Shown piece after piece: positions 33,625 through 42,495 of a stretch of DNA of 64,000 nucleotides (position 1 is the first letter of the stretch; each line of letters begins with the position of its first letter). Source of the stretch: CAVRXQ01 sp963849105 (GTDB lineage: Bacteria > Actinomycetota > Acidimicrobiia > Acidimicrobiales > Bog-793); contig CAWKGD010000005.1 in assembly GCA_963849105.1 (NCBI GenBank), positions 186,001-250,000 on the forward strand, read 5' to 3'. The translations under genes were made by a program, and so were the position numbers. Below the pieces are notes generated by a model, which saw only the letters and a program-made list of their open reading frames with translations, had not been told where the DNA came from and made no database searches.

Positions 33625-34457
33625 GACATCGCCAGCTCCTCGGCGACGATCGCGTCGTCGTCGACCGTGACGACCGCGACGCGACGCGCCGGACCCGACA
33701 GCGTCGCCGTGAGCGCGCCATCGGCCCTGCCGATCTCGACGAACAGGTCCCCACCGGGGTTGTGCACGACCACCTTGTCTCCGACGATTCCGTCGAGGTG
33801 CGCGGCGACCGCCGCGACGGCGCTCCCCGACCCGCAGGCGAGGGTGAGTCCACAGCCGCGCTCGTACGCGACGAGTTCGAGCTCGTCGGACGCGTCCGAA
33901 GGCGCGATCACCATCACGTTCTGGCCGCCTTCGACCGAGTCGACAAGCCGCTGGCCGATCGCGACGAGATCGACGTCATCGGTCGTCTTCGCGATCAGTA
34001 CGAGGTGCGGGTTGCCGATGTCGCCGGAGTAGGCGCGTGTGCCTGGTACCGGCGAGGCGTCGAGCTTCCGCATGCGTGGCGCACCCATCTCGACGCGGAT
34101 CGCGGACCGATGGCCCACCGTCTCGCCGCCGATCTTCGCCGCCACCCCACCCGAAGCCGTCTCGACGAGGAGGTCGCCGGGGCGGATGACGCCTTCGTCG
34201 AGCGCGCAGAGCACTGCCGAACGGATCCCGTTGCCGCTCGTCTCGGCGATCGATCCGTCGGCGTTGAACAGGTCCATCCGGAACGACGCGCCGACCTCGG
34301 ATCGCGAGATCCGGATCAGGCCGTCGGCGCCGACGCCGTGATGACGATCGCACACCGCGACGGCGAAAGGCGCGTCGAAGCGCTGCTGACGTTCGAAGTC
34401 GACGCTCACGAGAAAGTCATTACCCGCCGAGTCGTACTTGTACAGGGTCGCCGTCAC
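33621..34457 (-). CDS. dapF: Diaminopimelate epimerase DapF with Ser at the first catalytic Cys position
   Basis: Converts LL- to meso-diaminopimelate with two active-site cysteines. In 278 residues the fold is clear: KYDSAGNDFLV at the start, GVGADGLI, FNADGSIAETSGNGIRS, YSGDIGNPHLV, RGCGLTLACGSG. The second cysteine is present (Cys208 in LACGSG), but the first, normally in CGNG, is Ser74 (TSGNG). I recall that some actinobacterial DapF sequences share SGNG, so this may be a subfamily trait. GTG at 34457 is the likely start, 13 bases after miaA. Confidence 0.9.
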   Translation of the reverse strand: MTATLYKYDSAGNDFLVSVDFERQQRFDAPFAVAVCDRHHGVGADGLIRISRSEVGASFRMDLFNADGSIAETSGNGIRSAVLCALDEGVIRPGDLLVETASGGVAAKIGGETVGHRSAIRVEMGAPRMRKLDASPVPGTRAYSGDIGNPHLVLIAKTTDDVDLVAIGQRLVDSVEGGQNVMVIAPSDASDELELVAYERGCGLTLACGSGSAVAAVAAHLDGIVGDKVVVHNPGGDLFVEIGRADGALTATLSGPARRVAVVTVDDDAIVAEELAMS

Positions 34458-34470
34458 GTGTTCTCCGCCA

Positions 34471-35427
34471 TCAGTCTCGCGCCGGCTCCCGATCGCGCCT
34501 CGCGCCCGGGTCGGCGAGCGCCGCGAAGCGAGAGACGAGGTCCGGACCGGACGCATCGATCCAGACGATGCGCGGGTCGCGGCGGAACCACGCCTCCTGG
34601 CGCCTGGCGAAGGACTTCGTGCGACGGATGATCTCGGCGCTGGCCTCTTCGAGCGTGCACTCGCTGGCCAAGTATGAGAAGAGCTCCTTGTAGCCAAGCG
34701 CCTGTCGAGCCGTTCGCGAAAGTCCCCCGGGGCGCGCCGCCAGCCGCGCTGCCTCATCGACGAAACCCTCGGACAACTGGCGGTCGAGCCGCTCGCTGAT
34801 CCGGCGATCGAGGACTTCGCGCGCGAGAAACAGTCCGGCAGTCGCGAATCGCGTCTGCCCGTAGTGCGCCAGTCCCGGTCCGAACGACGAGAACGGCCTC
34901 CCCGAGCCGATCGTGACCTCGAGCGCGCGCACGATCCGACGGGCGTTCGTCGGTTCCATCCTGCTCGCCGCGTGCGGATCGAGTGCGACGAGGCGAGCGT
35001 AGAGAAGCTCGAGTCCGGTGGTTGTGCAGACTGTTTCCTCGAGCTCCGCCCGAATCTCGGGGTACTGGCCGGGCAGACCGAGATCGTCGACGACGGCCCG
35101 GTGGTACAGGCCGGTGCCGCCGACGATCAGCGTCCGGTGGCCGCGGCCTTCGATTCCAGCGATCGCATCGGCGGCGAGCCGCTGGAAGCGCGCGACGGTG
35201 AACTCTTCGGCGGGATCGCACACGTCTATCAGGTGCCACGGCGCGAGCGCGCGTTCTTCGCGCGTCGGTTTGGCCGTGCCGATGTCGAGGCCGCGATAGA
35301 CGGCGAACGCGTCCGCCGAGACGAGCTCGACGTCGGGATGCGCGCGCGCGTAGGCGAGCGCGAGCGCGGTTTTCCCGGTCGCGGTCGCGCCGACGAGCGA
35401 GAGGTCCGTTATGTCCCCGTCGTCCAC
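34471..35427 (-). CDS. miaA: tRNA dimethylallyltransferase MiaA
   Basis: Adds a dimethylallyl group to N6 of A37 in tRNAs that read UNN codons. The 318 residues have the P-loop VGATATGKTALALAYA near 13-28, the SADAFAVYRGLDIGTAKPT motif, IVGGTGLYHRAVVD and the EPTNARRIVRALEV block; RRTKSFARRQEAWFRRD is the tRNA-binding end. The usual DSMQVY reads DAFAVY here. It overlaps ahcY by 19 bases and precedes dapF and hflX, a common actinobacterial order, but miaB is not next to it. Confidence 0.94.
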   Translation of the reverse strand: MDDGDITDLSLVGATATGKTALALAYARAHPDVELVSADAFAVYRGLDIGTAKPTREERALAPWHLIDVCDPAEEFTVARFQRLAADAIAGIEGRGHRTLIVGGTGLYHRAVVDDLGLPGQYPEIRAELEETVCTTTGLELLYARLVALDPHAASRMEPTNARRIVRALEVTIGSGRPFSSFGPGLAHYGQTRFATAGLFLAREVLDRRISERLDRQLSEGFVDEAARLAARPGGLSRTARQALGYKELFSYLASECTLEEASAEIIRRTKSFARRQEAWFRRDPRIVWIDASGPDLVSRFAALADPGARRDREPARD

Positions 35428-36707
35428 GAGGCGAGGTACTCCGCCTGCTCGGGCGTGAGCACGTCGATCCGGATACCCATCGACTCGAGTTTCAGGCGCG
35501 CGATCTCGTGGTCGATCTCCACGGGCACGTCATAGACGCGCGCCTCGAGGCGGGTCTTGTTCTGCAGGACCCACTCGACGGCGAGAGCCTGGTTGGCGAA
35601 CGACATGTCCATGACGACGGCCGGGTGGCCTTCGGCGGCCCCGAGGTTGACGAGCCGTCCCTCGGCGATGACAAGGATCCGCTTCGTGCCTCCGTCGCCG
35701 TCGGGCACGGCGAATTCCTCGACGTTCGGACGGACGATCCGTCGCCGCCCGTCGGCAAGCTTCGCCAGGCCCTCCAAGTCGATCTCGACGTCGAAGTGAC
35801 CGGAGTTGGCGAGGATCACGCCGTCCGGCATCGCCGCGAAGTGCTCCGGACGGAGCACGTCTCTGTCCCCCGTCACGGTGATGAAGATCTCACCGCGGCG
35901 GCAAGCCACGTCCATCGGCGCCACGTCGAAACCGTCCATTACCGCTTCGAGGGCGCGCAACGGGTTGATCTCGGTCACGGTCACGATCGCGCCCATCCCC
36001 CGCGCCCGCGACGCAACGCCTTTCCCGCAGTAGCCGTAGCCGGCAACGACGACGCGCGATCCGGCCAACAAAATGTTCGTGGACCGGATGATTCCGTCGA
36101 GCGTCGATTGACCGGTCCCGTAGCGATTGTCGAACATGTGCTTTGTGTCGGCGTCGTTCACCGCGACGATCGGATATTTCAGCGCGCCGTCGCGCTCCAT
36201 CGCCCGTAACCGGATCACGCCGGTCGTCGTCTCTTCCGTTCCGGCGAGAACTTGGAGCGCTTGAGCCGGCCGCTCACGGTGCAACCGAGAGACGAGATCG
36301 CAACCGTCGTCCATCGTGAGCGACGGTTGCGCGTCGAGCGTCGCGTCGATGTGTTGGTAGTAATGGACCGAGTCCTCGCCGCGGATCGCGAACGTCGGGA
36401 TTTTCTCGTCGCGGACGAGCGACGCGGCGACATCGTCCTGGGTCGAGAGCGGGTTCGACGCACAGGCGAACACACGGGCGCCGCCGGCCTTCAGCGTCTT
36501 CAAGAGGTTCGCCGTCTCCGTCGTGATGTGCAGACACGCCGCGATCGTCGTCCCTTCCAACGGGTGCTCGACTTCGAAGCGCCGTCGGATCGACTCGAGC
36601 ACGGGCATGTGCGACCCGGCCCATTCGATCCGCTGCCGACCGAGGTCCGCGAGCGCGAACTCCGCAACGTCGTGCGGTGTGTCGAGTTCTTTCGATTCGA
36701 AGCCCAC
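35409..36707 (-). CDS. ahcY: Adenosylhomocysteinase AhcY (SahH)
   Basis: NAD-dependent hydrolysis of S-adenosylhomocysteine to homocysteine and adenosine. The 432-residue protein has the substrate region ACLHITTETANLLKTLKAGGA, the NAD loop VVVAGYGYCGKGVASRARGMGA and the conserved NSGHFDVEIDL and C-terminal motifs. The start is GTG at 36707 with an AGAGGAA ribosome site. Length matches the shorter bacterial/archaeal form lacking the extra loops of the mycobacterial enzyme. In actinobacteria ahcY often follows manB, Trm112-like and SIS genes, as here. Confidence 0.94.
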   Translation of the reverse strand: MGFESKELDTPHDVAEFALADLGRQRIEWAGSHMPVLESIRRRFEVEHPLEGTTIAACLHITTETANLLKTLKAGGARVFACASNPLSTQDDVAASLVRDEKIPTFAIRGEDSVHYYQHIDATLDAQPSLTMDDGCDLVSRLHRERPAQALQVLAGTEETTTGVIRLRAMERDGALKYPIVAVNDADTKHMFDNRYGTGQSTLDGIIRSTNILLAGSRVVVAGYGYCGKGVASRARGMGAIVTVTEINPLRALEAVMDGFDVAPMDVACRRGEIFITVTGDRDVLRPEHFAAMPDGVILANSGHFDVEIDLEGLAKLADGRRRIVRPNVEEFAVPDGDGGTKRILVIAEGRLVNLGAAEGHPAVVMDMSFANQALAVEWVLQNKTRLEARVYDVPVEIDHEIARLKLESMGIRIDVLTPEQAEYLASWTTGT

Positions 36708-36809
36708 GTCATTCCTCTATTCGTCTCTGTGTCAGGTCCCAAACCAAGCGCGCCACGAGGACCAAAGCGTTCGTCGGAGGTCCCATGCTCGCCGATCCGC
36801 AGGGCCTTG

Positions 36810-37814
36810 TCATTCTTGTCCGTCGATCGCCGGGGCCGGACCAGGGTCGATGCCCTCGATCGCGGCCAGGGAGACCGACGTGAGCTCAGCGAGGACGGCG
36901 AGGTCGATGAGCTGCGCGAGCGGCGACGGGCCGCGGGCTTCGATGGTGAGGATCTCGGCGACGGCCTCGGACAGCCACTCCTCGATCGCCGCGAAGACGG
37001 TGGCCGCCTCGGGTGGGTCCGAGGCGCAACGCAACAGAATCAACGTGGCGACCTGACGCGTGACGTCGCCCGATTGACCGAACCCGGCGAGCAGCGCGTC
37101 CCGATATGCCGCCGTGCTCTCGGCGAAAGCAAGAACACGGGCGTTCGCCGCCATCTCGACTCCCCACCACCTGGCGGCGGCGAGTCCGACGCCCGGCGCC
37201 CCGACAAGGAGTGGAAAGGTGCGGCCGAGTCGCTTCGCGTACTCCTCGCCGAAGGTGAGGTAGGCGAACGGGCCTTCGATGCGCGCTCGGGCGCGATCGG
37301 CCGCCTCGGCGAGCATCGCCGCGACATCGCGTGCGACCTGCGCCAACTCCAGGATGTGCACGGTCTCGGCGACGACCGAATAGATGGCAAGACGCTCCCG
37401 CGGGACGTCGGGCAGGGCGCGCCGGACGATCCGTGCCGACCGGTCATCGAGCCGCCCCGCCGCGTCGTTCGCAAGGACGAAGACGGAGGCGCCCTGCGCG
37501 GCGGCTGCACCAGCTGCCTGGAGGACCTCCTCGTCGGCGGGTGCGAGCGCGACGGCAACGACGACAGTCCCGGCGCCGACTCGACTCGGCAGTCTCGCGG
37601 AGGCGGCGAAGCTCAAGGGGACGCCGAGCGCGGGTCCAAGGGCCGCGTTCACGAATTCTGTCGCGTGGGCGGCGACGGTCCGACCGAGCACGAGCACCTC
37701 TGTCGGCGCCACCGGAAAGGGGCGTTCGCGGTCCCCTTCGTCCATGCCGGGCACGGAGAGGAACTGCGGAATGCGAGCGATCGCCGTTCCCATGCCGAGT
37801 TCGTCGAGGCTCAC
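36810..37814 (-). CDS. SIS-domain phosphosugar isomerase-like protein
   Basis: A 334-residue protein resembling the bifunctional phosphoglucose/phosphomannose isomerase family. Two Rossmann-like SIS modules are recognisable: VLVLGRTVAAHATEFV with TVVVAVALAPADEEVLQAA in the first, and PLLVGAPGVGLAAARWWGVEMAANAR in the second. Key sugar-phosphate Ser/Thr residues are weakly conserved, so activity is uncertain. GTG at 37814 is the probable start (SLDELGMG). Placed between the Trm112-like gene and ahcY, the standard actinobacterial context; it may supply mannose-6-phosphate to ManB. Confidence 0.72.
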   Translation of the reverse strand: MSLDELGMGTAIARIPQFLSVPGMDEGDRERPFPVAPTEVLVLGRTVAAHATEFVNAALGPALGVPLSFAASARLPSRVGAGTVVVAVALAPADEEVLQAAGAAAAQGASVFVLANDAAGRLDDRSARIVRRALPDVPRERLAIYSVVAETVHILELAQVARDVAAMLAEAADRARARIEGPFAYLTFGEEYAKRLGRTFPLLVGAPGVGLAAARWWGVEMAANARVLAFAESTAAYRDALLAGFGQSGDVTRQVATLILLRCASDPPEAATVFAAIEEWLSEAVAEILTIEARGPSPLAQLIDLAVLAELTSVSLAAIEGIDPGPAPAIDGQE

Positions 37815-37858
37815 CGCGCCTGACCCTAAGCCCTCGAGCGAACGATGCCTCTCGGTGA

Positions 37859-38119
37859 TCAGCTGTCGCCGCCCGTCGCTTCCGACGCGGGTCCGGTTCC
37901 GGTCACCACCGCCTCGGACACCTTCGATTCCAACCGACGCGCCTCGGCTTCGTCGACGGCTTGCGCCTCTTCGATGAGCAGGATCGGGATCCCGTCTGAA
38001 ACCGCGTAGCGCCGTTTCAGACGCGGGTTGTACAGCGTGTCCTCGTCGGCGAAGTACCACAGTTCCTCTTTGTCCTCCGGATCGACGAGGATCTCGAGCA
38101 GGAACGAATCGAGCGTCAT
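37859..38119 (-). CDS. Trm112-like zinc-ribbon-derived small protein
   Basis: An 86-residue member of the Trm112p/UPF0434-like family, starting TLDSFLLEILVDPEDKEELWYFADEDTLYNPRLKRRYAVSDGIPILLIEEAQ. The DPEDKEEL and GIPILL patterns are typical, but the zinc cysteines of classic members are absent, as in many bacterial copies. The ATG at 38119 has an AGGGTGAGG site. Lies five bases from manB. The actual role is not established; it always travels with this sugar-phosphate cluster in actinobacteria. Confidence 0.78.
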   Translation of the reverse strand: MTLDSFLLEILVDPEDKEELWYFADEDTLYNPRLKRRYAVSDGIPILLIEEAQAVDEAEARRLESKVSEAVVTGTGPASEATGGDS

Positions 38120-38123
38120 GGCC

Positions 38124-39515
38124 TCACCCTTCGCTCGTGTCTCGACGTACAAATGCCAAGACCTCCGCCACGCGCTGCGCGAGCGCCTTCTCGTCGGCCG
38201 CCTCCACGTTCAGGCGCAGCAGCGCTTCGGTGTTCGACGGACGCAGGTTGAACCACCACTCCCCGAAGTCGACAGTCAGTCCGTCGAGGTGATCGATCCC
38301 CGCTCCGGCGTCGGCGTACCTCGCCTCGACCGAGCCGATCACCTGAAGCGGATCGTCGACTTTCGTGTTGATCTCGCCAGAATCCGCGTAGCGCTCGAAC
38401 GGTCGGCGGAGTTCAGACAGCGGCACGTCCGCTGCGGACAGCGCCTCCAAGACGACGACGGCGGCGATGATCCCCGAATCGGCGCGGAAGTTGTCGCGAA
38501 AGTAATAGTGACCGGAGTGCTCACCGGCGAAGACGGCGTTCGTGCGCGCCATCTCCGCCTTGATGAACGAATGGCCGACCCGCGTGCGCACACCGACTCC
38601 GTTGTGCTCAGCGATCACCTCGGGGACCGTCTTTGAACAGATGAGGTTGTAGAGCACCGTCGCGCCAGGGTTCTTGTCAAGGATCGAGCTCGCGACGATC
38701 GCCGTCGTCGTCGAACCCGAAAGTGGCGCCCCCGTCTCGTCGACGAGGAAGACACGGTCGGCGTCGCCGTCGAAGGCGAGCCCGACGGCGGCGCCTATCT
38801 CGACGATGCGTGCCTGCAGATCGGCGAGGTTCTCCGGCTCGATCGGGTTCGCCGGGTGGTTCGGGAACGTCCCGTCCAAGTCGCCGAACAAGAGGTCGAG
38901 CGAGCACGGGAGTCCGCTGAAGACCGCCGGCGCGATGAGGCCGCCCATTCCGTTCGCCGTGTCGGCGACGACGCTGAGCGGTTTCAACGTCTTCACATCG
39001 ATGAAGCTGCGCACGTGGGTGGCGAACGCTCCCACCCAGTCCCGCTCATCGATCGACGCGGCGAGACGATCGAAGTCGACCGGCGTCGCGGCGAGGCGGC
39101 CCTCGGCGAGCGCCCTGATGTCGGCGAGCCCCGAGTCCTGGGCAACCGGCCGCGCTCCCGAGAGGCAGAACTTGATGCCGTTCCACTCCGGTGGGTTGTG
39201 TGAGGCGGTGAGCATCGCGCCAGGACCGGGTACCCGGCCCGACGCGAAGTACAAGAGGTCGGTCGACGCAAGGCCGATCGCGCACTGCGCGCCGCCGGCG
39301 TCCTCGACGCCGGCGCCGAACGCCACCGCCAGCTCTTCCCCCGAGGTGCGCATGTCGTGGGCGACGATCACCGGGACGTTGCCGTCGCGCTCTCGCGCGA
39401 ACTGCGCGAATGCGAAGCCGATCGCGTACGTCGTCCGACGGTCGAGCTCGCCTGGCACGATGCCGCGCACGTCGTACGCCTTGAAGATGCGATCGAGCCT
39501 CTCTGACTCCGTCAT
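38124..39515 (-). CDS. manB: Phosphomannomutase/phosphoglucomutase ManB (PMM/PGM)
   Basis: Interconverts hexose 6- and 1-phosphates to feed GDP-mannose and related sugars. The 463 residues contain the phosphoserine loop LTASHNPPEWNGIK near 100, the metal loop FDGDADRVFLVD, the sugar-binding GEHSGHYYF and the phosphate-binding RPSNTEALLRLN near the C-terminus. The ATG at 39515 gives the family start (DRIFKAYDVRG). Likely first gene of a manB - Trm112-like - SIS - ahcY transcription unit. Confidence 0.93.
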   Translation of the reverse strand: MTESERLDRIFKAYDVRGIVPGELDRRTTYAIGFAFAQFARERDGNVPVIVAHDMRTSGEELAVAFGAGVEDAGGAQCAIGLASTDLLYFASGRVPGPGAMLTASHNPPEWNGIKFCLSGARPVAQDSGLADIRALAEGRLAATPVDFDRLAASIDERDWVGAFATHVRSFIDVKTLKPLSVVADTANGMGGLIAPAVFSGLPCSLDLLFGDLDGTFPNHPANPIEPENLADLQARIVEIGAAVGLAFDGDADRVFLVDETGAPLSGSTTTAIVASSILDKNPGATVLYNLICSKTVPEVIAEHNGVGVRTRVGHSFIKAEMARTNAVFAGEHSGHYYFRDNFRADSGIIAAVVVLEALSAADVPLSELRRPFERYADSGEINTKVDDPLQVIGSVEARYADAGAGIDHLDGLTVDFGEWWFNLRPSNTEALLRLNVEAADEKALAQRVAEVLAFVRRDTSEG

Positions 39516-39599
39516 CGCGCCCGACGCTACCAACCGATCCGTGGCGATCTCGGTCCGCGGGCGTTGCTCGAAAAAAGGTGCGTGCTTCGGCAGGTCCCG

Positions 39600-40385
39600 C
39601 TAAGGGCGCGCCGTCGCGATCGTGAAGAAGGCGAGCGCGTTGAACGACATGTGGGCGACGATGCCCGGCCCGAGCCGACCCGTCCGCGTCGCGAGCACGC
39701 CGAGCACCATCCCGAACCCGCTCAGCGCGAGGAGTTGCAGCGCCTCAAAGTGCGCTAGGCCGAACAGAACGCCCGTCAGCACGATCGCGAGCGCGACCGC
39801 CCAGCGTCGCGATCGCTGCACCAACTCGCCGATCAATGAGCGCAAAAGAAGCCCGCGAAAAAACGTCTCTTCAACGATCGGGCTGCCGACACAGACGAGG
39901 ATCCCGAGCAAGACGAGACCCGGCCCGTGCACGTGGTCGGTGAGCGAGCGTGCCGGCTGGGAGAGCCGGTGGAAAAGGTGCGGCACGAACGGCAGGAGCG
40001 GCAGTTCCAACAGCGGCACGAGCGCCAACTGGGCGACGACGCCGACAACGGCTCCGAGGGGCACGTCTGGCCAGGGGCGGATCGAAAAGCCCAGCTCTTG
40101 GCGGAGCGATTGGAGAACCGATTTGCCCCGTGCACCGGGTCTGGTCCGCACGGCGAGGATCACCGCGCCGACGAATCCGATCCACAAGCCGAAGAGGCTG
40201 ACGACGTTGCCCCCGAAACTGACAGCCGAGGCCGCGGTGTGCGTCGCGTCGTCGTAGGCCGCGACGCCGACCGATCCGAGCACGTAGCCGACGGCGGCGC
40301 CGCCGAGCGCGAATCCGAGCCCGTAGCGATTCGCCCCTTCGACGCCTGGACGCGCGCCGCCGCGGTTCGAGATCACGTTCCTCAC
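39600..40385 (-). CDS. CPBP-family intramembrane metalloprotease
   Basis: Eight-helix membrane protein of 261 residues with the CAAX-protease/bacteriocin-processing motifs: EETFFRGLLLRSLI (motif 1, two Glu and Arg), FGLAHFEALQ (motif 2) and HMSFNALAFF (motif 3, His and Asn). Substrate unknown; members act in protein processing or immunity to bacteriocins. Divergent from ftsH with 58 bases between starts. A T-rich run (39570-39577 region) lies just downstream of its stop before manB. Confidence 0.85.
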   Translation of the reverse strand: MRNVISNRGGARPGVEGANRYGLGFALGGAAVGYVLGSVGVAAYDDATHTAASAVSFGGNVVSLFGLWIGFVGAVILAVRTRPGARGKSVLQSLRQELGFSIRPWPDVPLGAVVGVVAQLALVPLLELPLLPFVPHLFHRLSQPARSLTDHVHGPGLVLLGILVCVGSPIVEETFFRGLLLRSLIGELVQRSRRWAVALAIVLTGVLFGLAHFEALQLLALSGFGMVLGVLATRTGRLGPGIVAHMSFNALAFFTIATARP

Positions 40386-40431
40386 GGTCTTCTCACAGCT
40401 CGCATCGACCGGAAATCTGCCAGGCCAGGCG

Positions 40432-40437
40432 TACGAT
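40432..40437 (+). promoter_or_regulatory. Candidate -10 element of a leaderless ftsH mRNA
   Basis: TACGAT is six bases before the ftsH ATG at 40444, the spacing expected when transcription starts on the first codon. No good -35 or ribosome site is visible. This is weak evidence. Confidence 0.3.
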
Positions 40438-40443
40438 GAGGCG

Positions 40444-42495
40444 ATGGGCAGGCGGCCTGACGACCTTCGTCAGCAGAACAACCAGGGACCGGGCGGTCCC
40501 GGTCAGGGCGGCGGTGACAACACCTGGCGGTGGGTGATCGCCGGGCTCGTCGTCGTGCTCGTCCTCGTGTTGTTCGGCTCGTCGTTCCTCTCCCGGTCCA
40601 GCGCGCACGCGATCAAGTGGAGCACGTTCCAGCACGATCTCGCGGCCAAAGAGTTCAGCACGATCATCGTCAACAACACGTCCGGCGGGATCAGCGGCTT
40701 CTACAAGCCCGGGTTCAACGGCGGCGAGGCGTACTCGACGACCGGCCCGATCGCGCCGACCCAGACCGAGATCTCCGCGCTGCAGGCGTCGGGCGCGAAG
40801 GTGCAGTTCCAAACGCCCGGTTCGAGCATCATCCCCGACCTCATCATCTATCTGCTTCCGGTCGTCGCCATCGTCATCTTGTTCATCTGGCTGCAGCGGC
40901 GTGCCCAGGGTCAGATGACCGGGATCATGTCGATCGGCCGCAGCCGGGCGAAGGTGTACTCGATGGACCGCCCCCGCACCACCTTCGCCGACGTCGCCGG
41001 TTACGCGGGGGTGAAGCAGGAAATCTCCGAGATCGTCGAATTCTTAAAGTCGCCCGGTCGCTTCCGCGAGATCGGCGCCCGCATCCCAAAGGGCGTGCTT
41101 TTGGTCGGTCCGCCCGGTACCGGCAAGACCTTGCTCGCCCGCGCCGTCGCCGGTGAGGCGGGTGTCCCCTTCCTTTCGGTGAGCGGTTCGGACTTCATGG
41201 AGATGTTCGTCGGCGTCGGCGCGAGCCGCGTCCGCGACTTGTTCATGACGGCACGCAAGCAAGCACCGGCGATCATCTTCGTCGACGAGATCGACTCGAT
41301 CGGTAGAAAGCGCGGCGCCGGCCTCGGCGGCGGACACGACGAGCGCGAGCAGACGCTCAACCAGATGCTTTCGGAGATGGACGGCTTCGACTCCGCGGAA
41401 GGCGTCGTCATGATGGCGGCGACGAACCGGCCGGACATCTTGGACCCGGCGCTGTTGCGGCCGGGCCGCTTCGATCGCCAGATCGTCGTGCCGCTCCCCG
41501 ACCTTTCCGAACGCGTGCCGATCCTGCAGGTCCACTGCCGCGACAAGCGTGTCGGGCCTGATGTCGATTTGGAGCTCGTCGCCCGGGGAACCCCAGGAAT
41601 GAGCGGCGCCGACCTCGCGAATCTCGTCAACGAGGCAGCCCTGCACGCGGTGCGCCGCGGCAGCGCGGTCATCGAGATGAAGGATTTCGATGCATCACGC
41701 GACCGCGTACTGATGGGACAGCAGCGCGAGTCGCTCGTGTTGTCCGACACCGAGAAAGAACGGATCGCGTACCACGAGACGGGACACGCGATCTTGTCCT
41801 ACGTGCTGCCTTTCGCCGACCCGCTGTTGAAGGTGAGCATCATCCCGACCGGTCTCGCGCTCGGCGTCACCCAGCAGCTGCCGATCGAAGAGCGCCACAT
41901 CTACCGGCGCGAGTACATCGAGGACTCGCTGTGCGTGCGGATGGGCGGGCGCGTCGCAGAGCTCATCATCTACGGCGACTTGTCGACCGGCGCCAGCGAT
42001 GACCTGCAGCGCAACACCGAACTCGCCCGCAAGATGGTGCGCGAGTGGGGCATGTCCGAGCGCGTCGGTCCGATGGCATGGGGATCGCAAGGAACGGTGT
42101 TCCTGGGCGAGGACCTGATGCACACGCGGGACTACTCCGAGGACACGAGCCGGGTCGTCGACGAGGAGATCGCCCGGATCCTGCGCGACCAAGAAGAGCG
42201 CGCGCACGAGATCCTCGAGCTGCACCGCTCCGGACTGGAAGCGGTGGCGAAGTCGCTCTTGGAACGCGAGACGATCGACGGCGCCGAGGTGGCAAAGATC
42301 ATCGACGCTGCGTTCGGCCGTCCCGTCCACGGCGAGACGCCCGACACGGTGCACGTCGTCGGCGGGATCCAAGGCGGCGCACCGATCCCGGTCCCGGCCG
42401 GCGCGGCCTCGGCGTCGAATGGCGGCGGCTCGGCCGCTCCTCAGTCGAGCGGGATGGCGGCGGGCGACGTGAAGCCGGTCGATCCGCGGGCATAG
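40444..42495 (+). CDS. ftsH: ATP-dependent zinc metalloprotease FtsH
   Basis: Membrane-anchored AAA+ protease that removes damaged or unassembled proteins. In 683 residues a Gly/Gln-rich tail is followed by helix 1 (about 29-47), an external domain of about 80 residues, helix 2 (132-150), and the AAA module with Walker A GPPGTGKT (222-229), Walker B IIFVDEID and SRH residues. The zinc site HETGH is at 444-448 and the Pro/Ser-rich tail is disordered. The last 55 bases overlap the end of the convergent DUF5719 gene. Confidence 0.96.
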   Translation: MGRRPDDLRQQNNQGPGGPGQGGGDNTWRWVIAGLVVVLVLVLFGSSFLSRSSAHAIKWSTFQHDLAAKEFSTIIVNNTSGGISGFYKPGFNGGEAYSTTGPIAPTQTEISALQASGAKVQFQTPGSSIIPDLIIYLLPVVAIVILFIWLQRRAQGQMTGIMSIGRSRAKVYSMDRPRTTFADVAGYAGVKQEISEIVEFLKSPGRFREIGARIPKGVLLVGPPGTGKTLLARAVAGEAGVPFLSVSGSDFMEMFVGVGASRVRDLFMTARKQAPAIIFVDEIDSIGRKRGAGLGGGHDEREQTLNQMLSEMDGFDSAEGVVMMAATNRPDILDPALLRPGRFDRQIVVPLPDLSERVPILQVHCRDKRVGPDVDLELVARGTPGMSGADLANLVNEAALHAVRRGSAVIEMKDFDASRDRVLMGQQRESLVLSDTEKERIAYHETGHAILSYVLPFADPLLKVSIIPTGLALGVTQQLPIEERHIYRREYIEDSLCVRMGGRVAELIIYGDLSTGASDDLQRNTELARKMVREWGMSERVGPMAWGSQGTVFLGEDLMHTRDYSEDTSRVVDEEIARILRDQEERAHEILELHRSGLEAVAKSLLERETIDGAEVAKIIDAAFGRPVHGETPDTVHVVGGIQGGAPIPVPAGAASASNGGGSAAPQSSGMAAGDVKPVDPRA

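Noticed and set aside
36708..36809. Possible SAM- or SAH-sensing riboswitch upstream of ahcY
   Set aside because: A repeated GGGACCT and short pairings were noticed, but no recognisable riboswitch core could be drawn and a chance origin is likely.
39600..40385. CPBP protease as part of a bacteriocin or defence locus
   Set aside because: Neighbours are housekeeping genes (manB, ftsH); no precursor peptide, transporter or toxin-like gene is adjacent.
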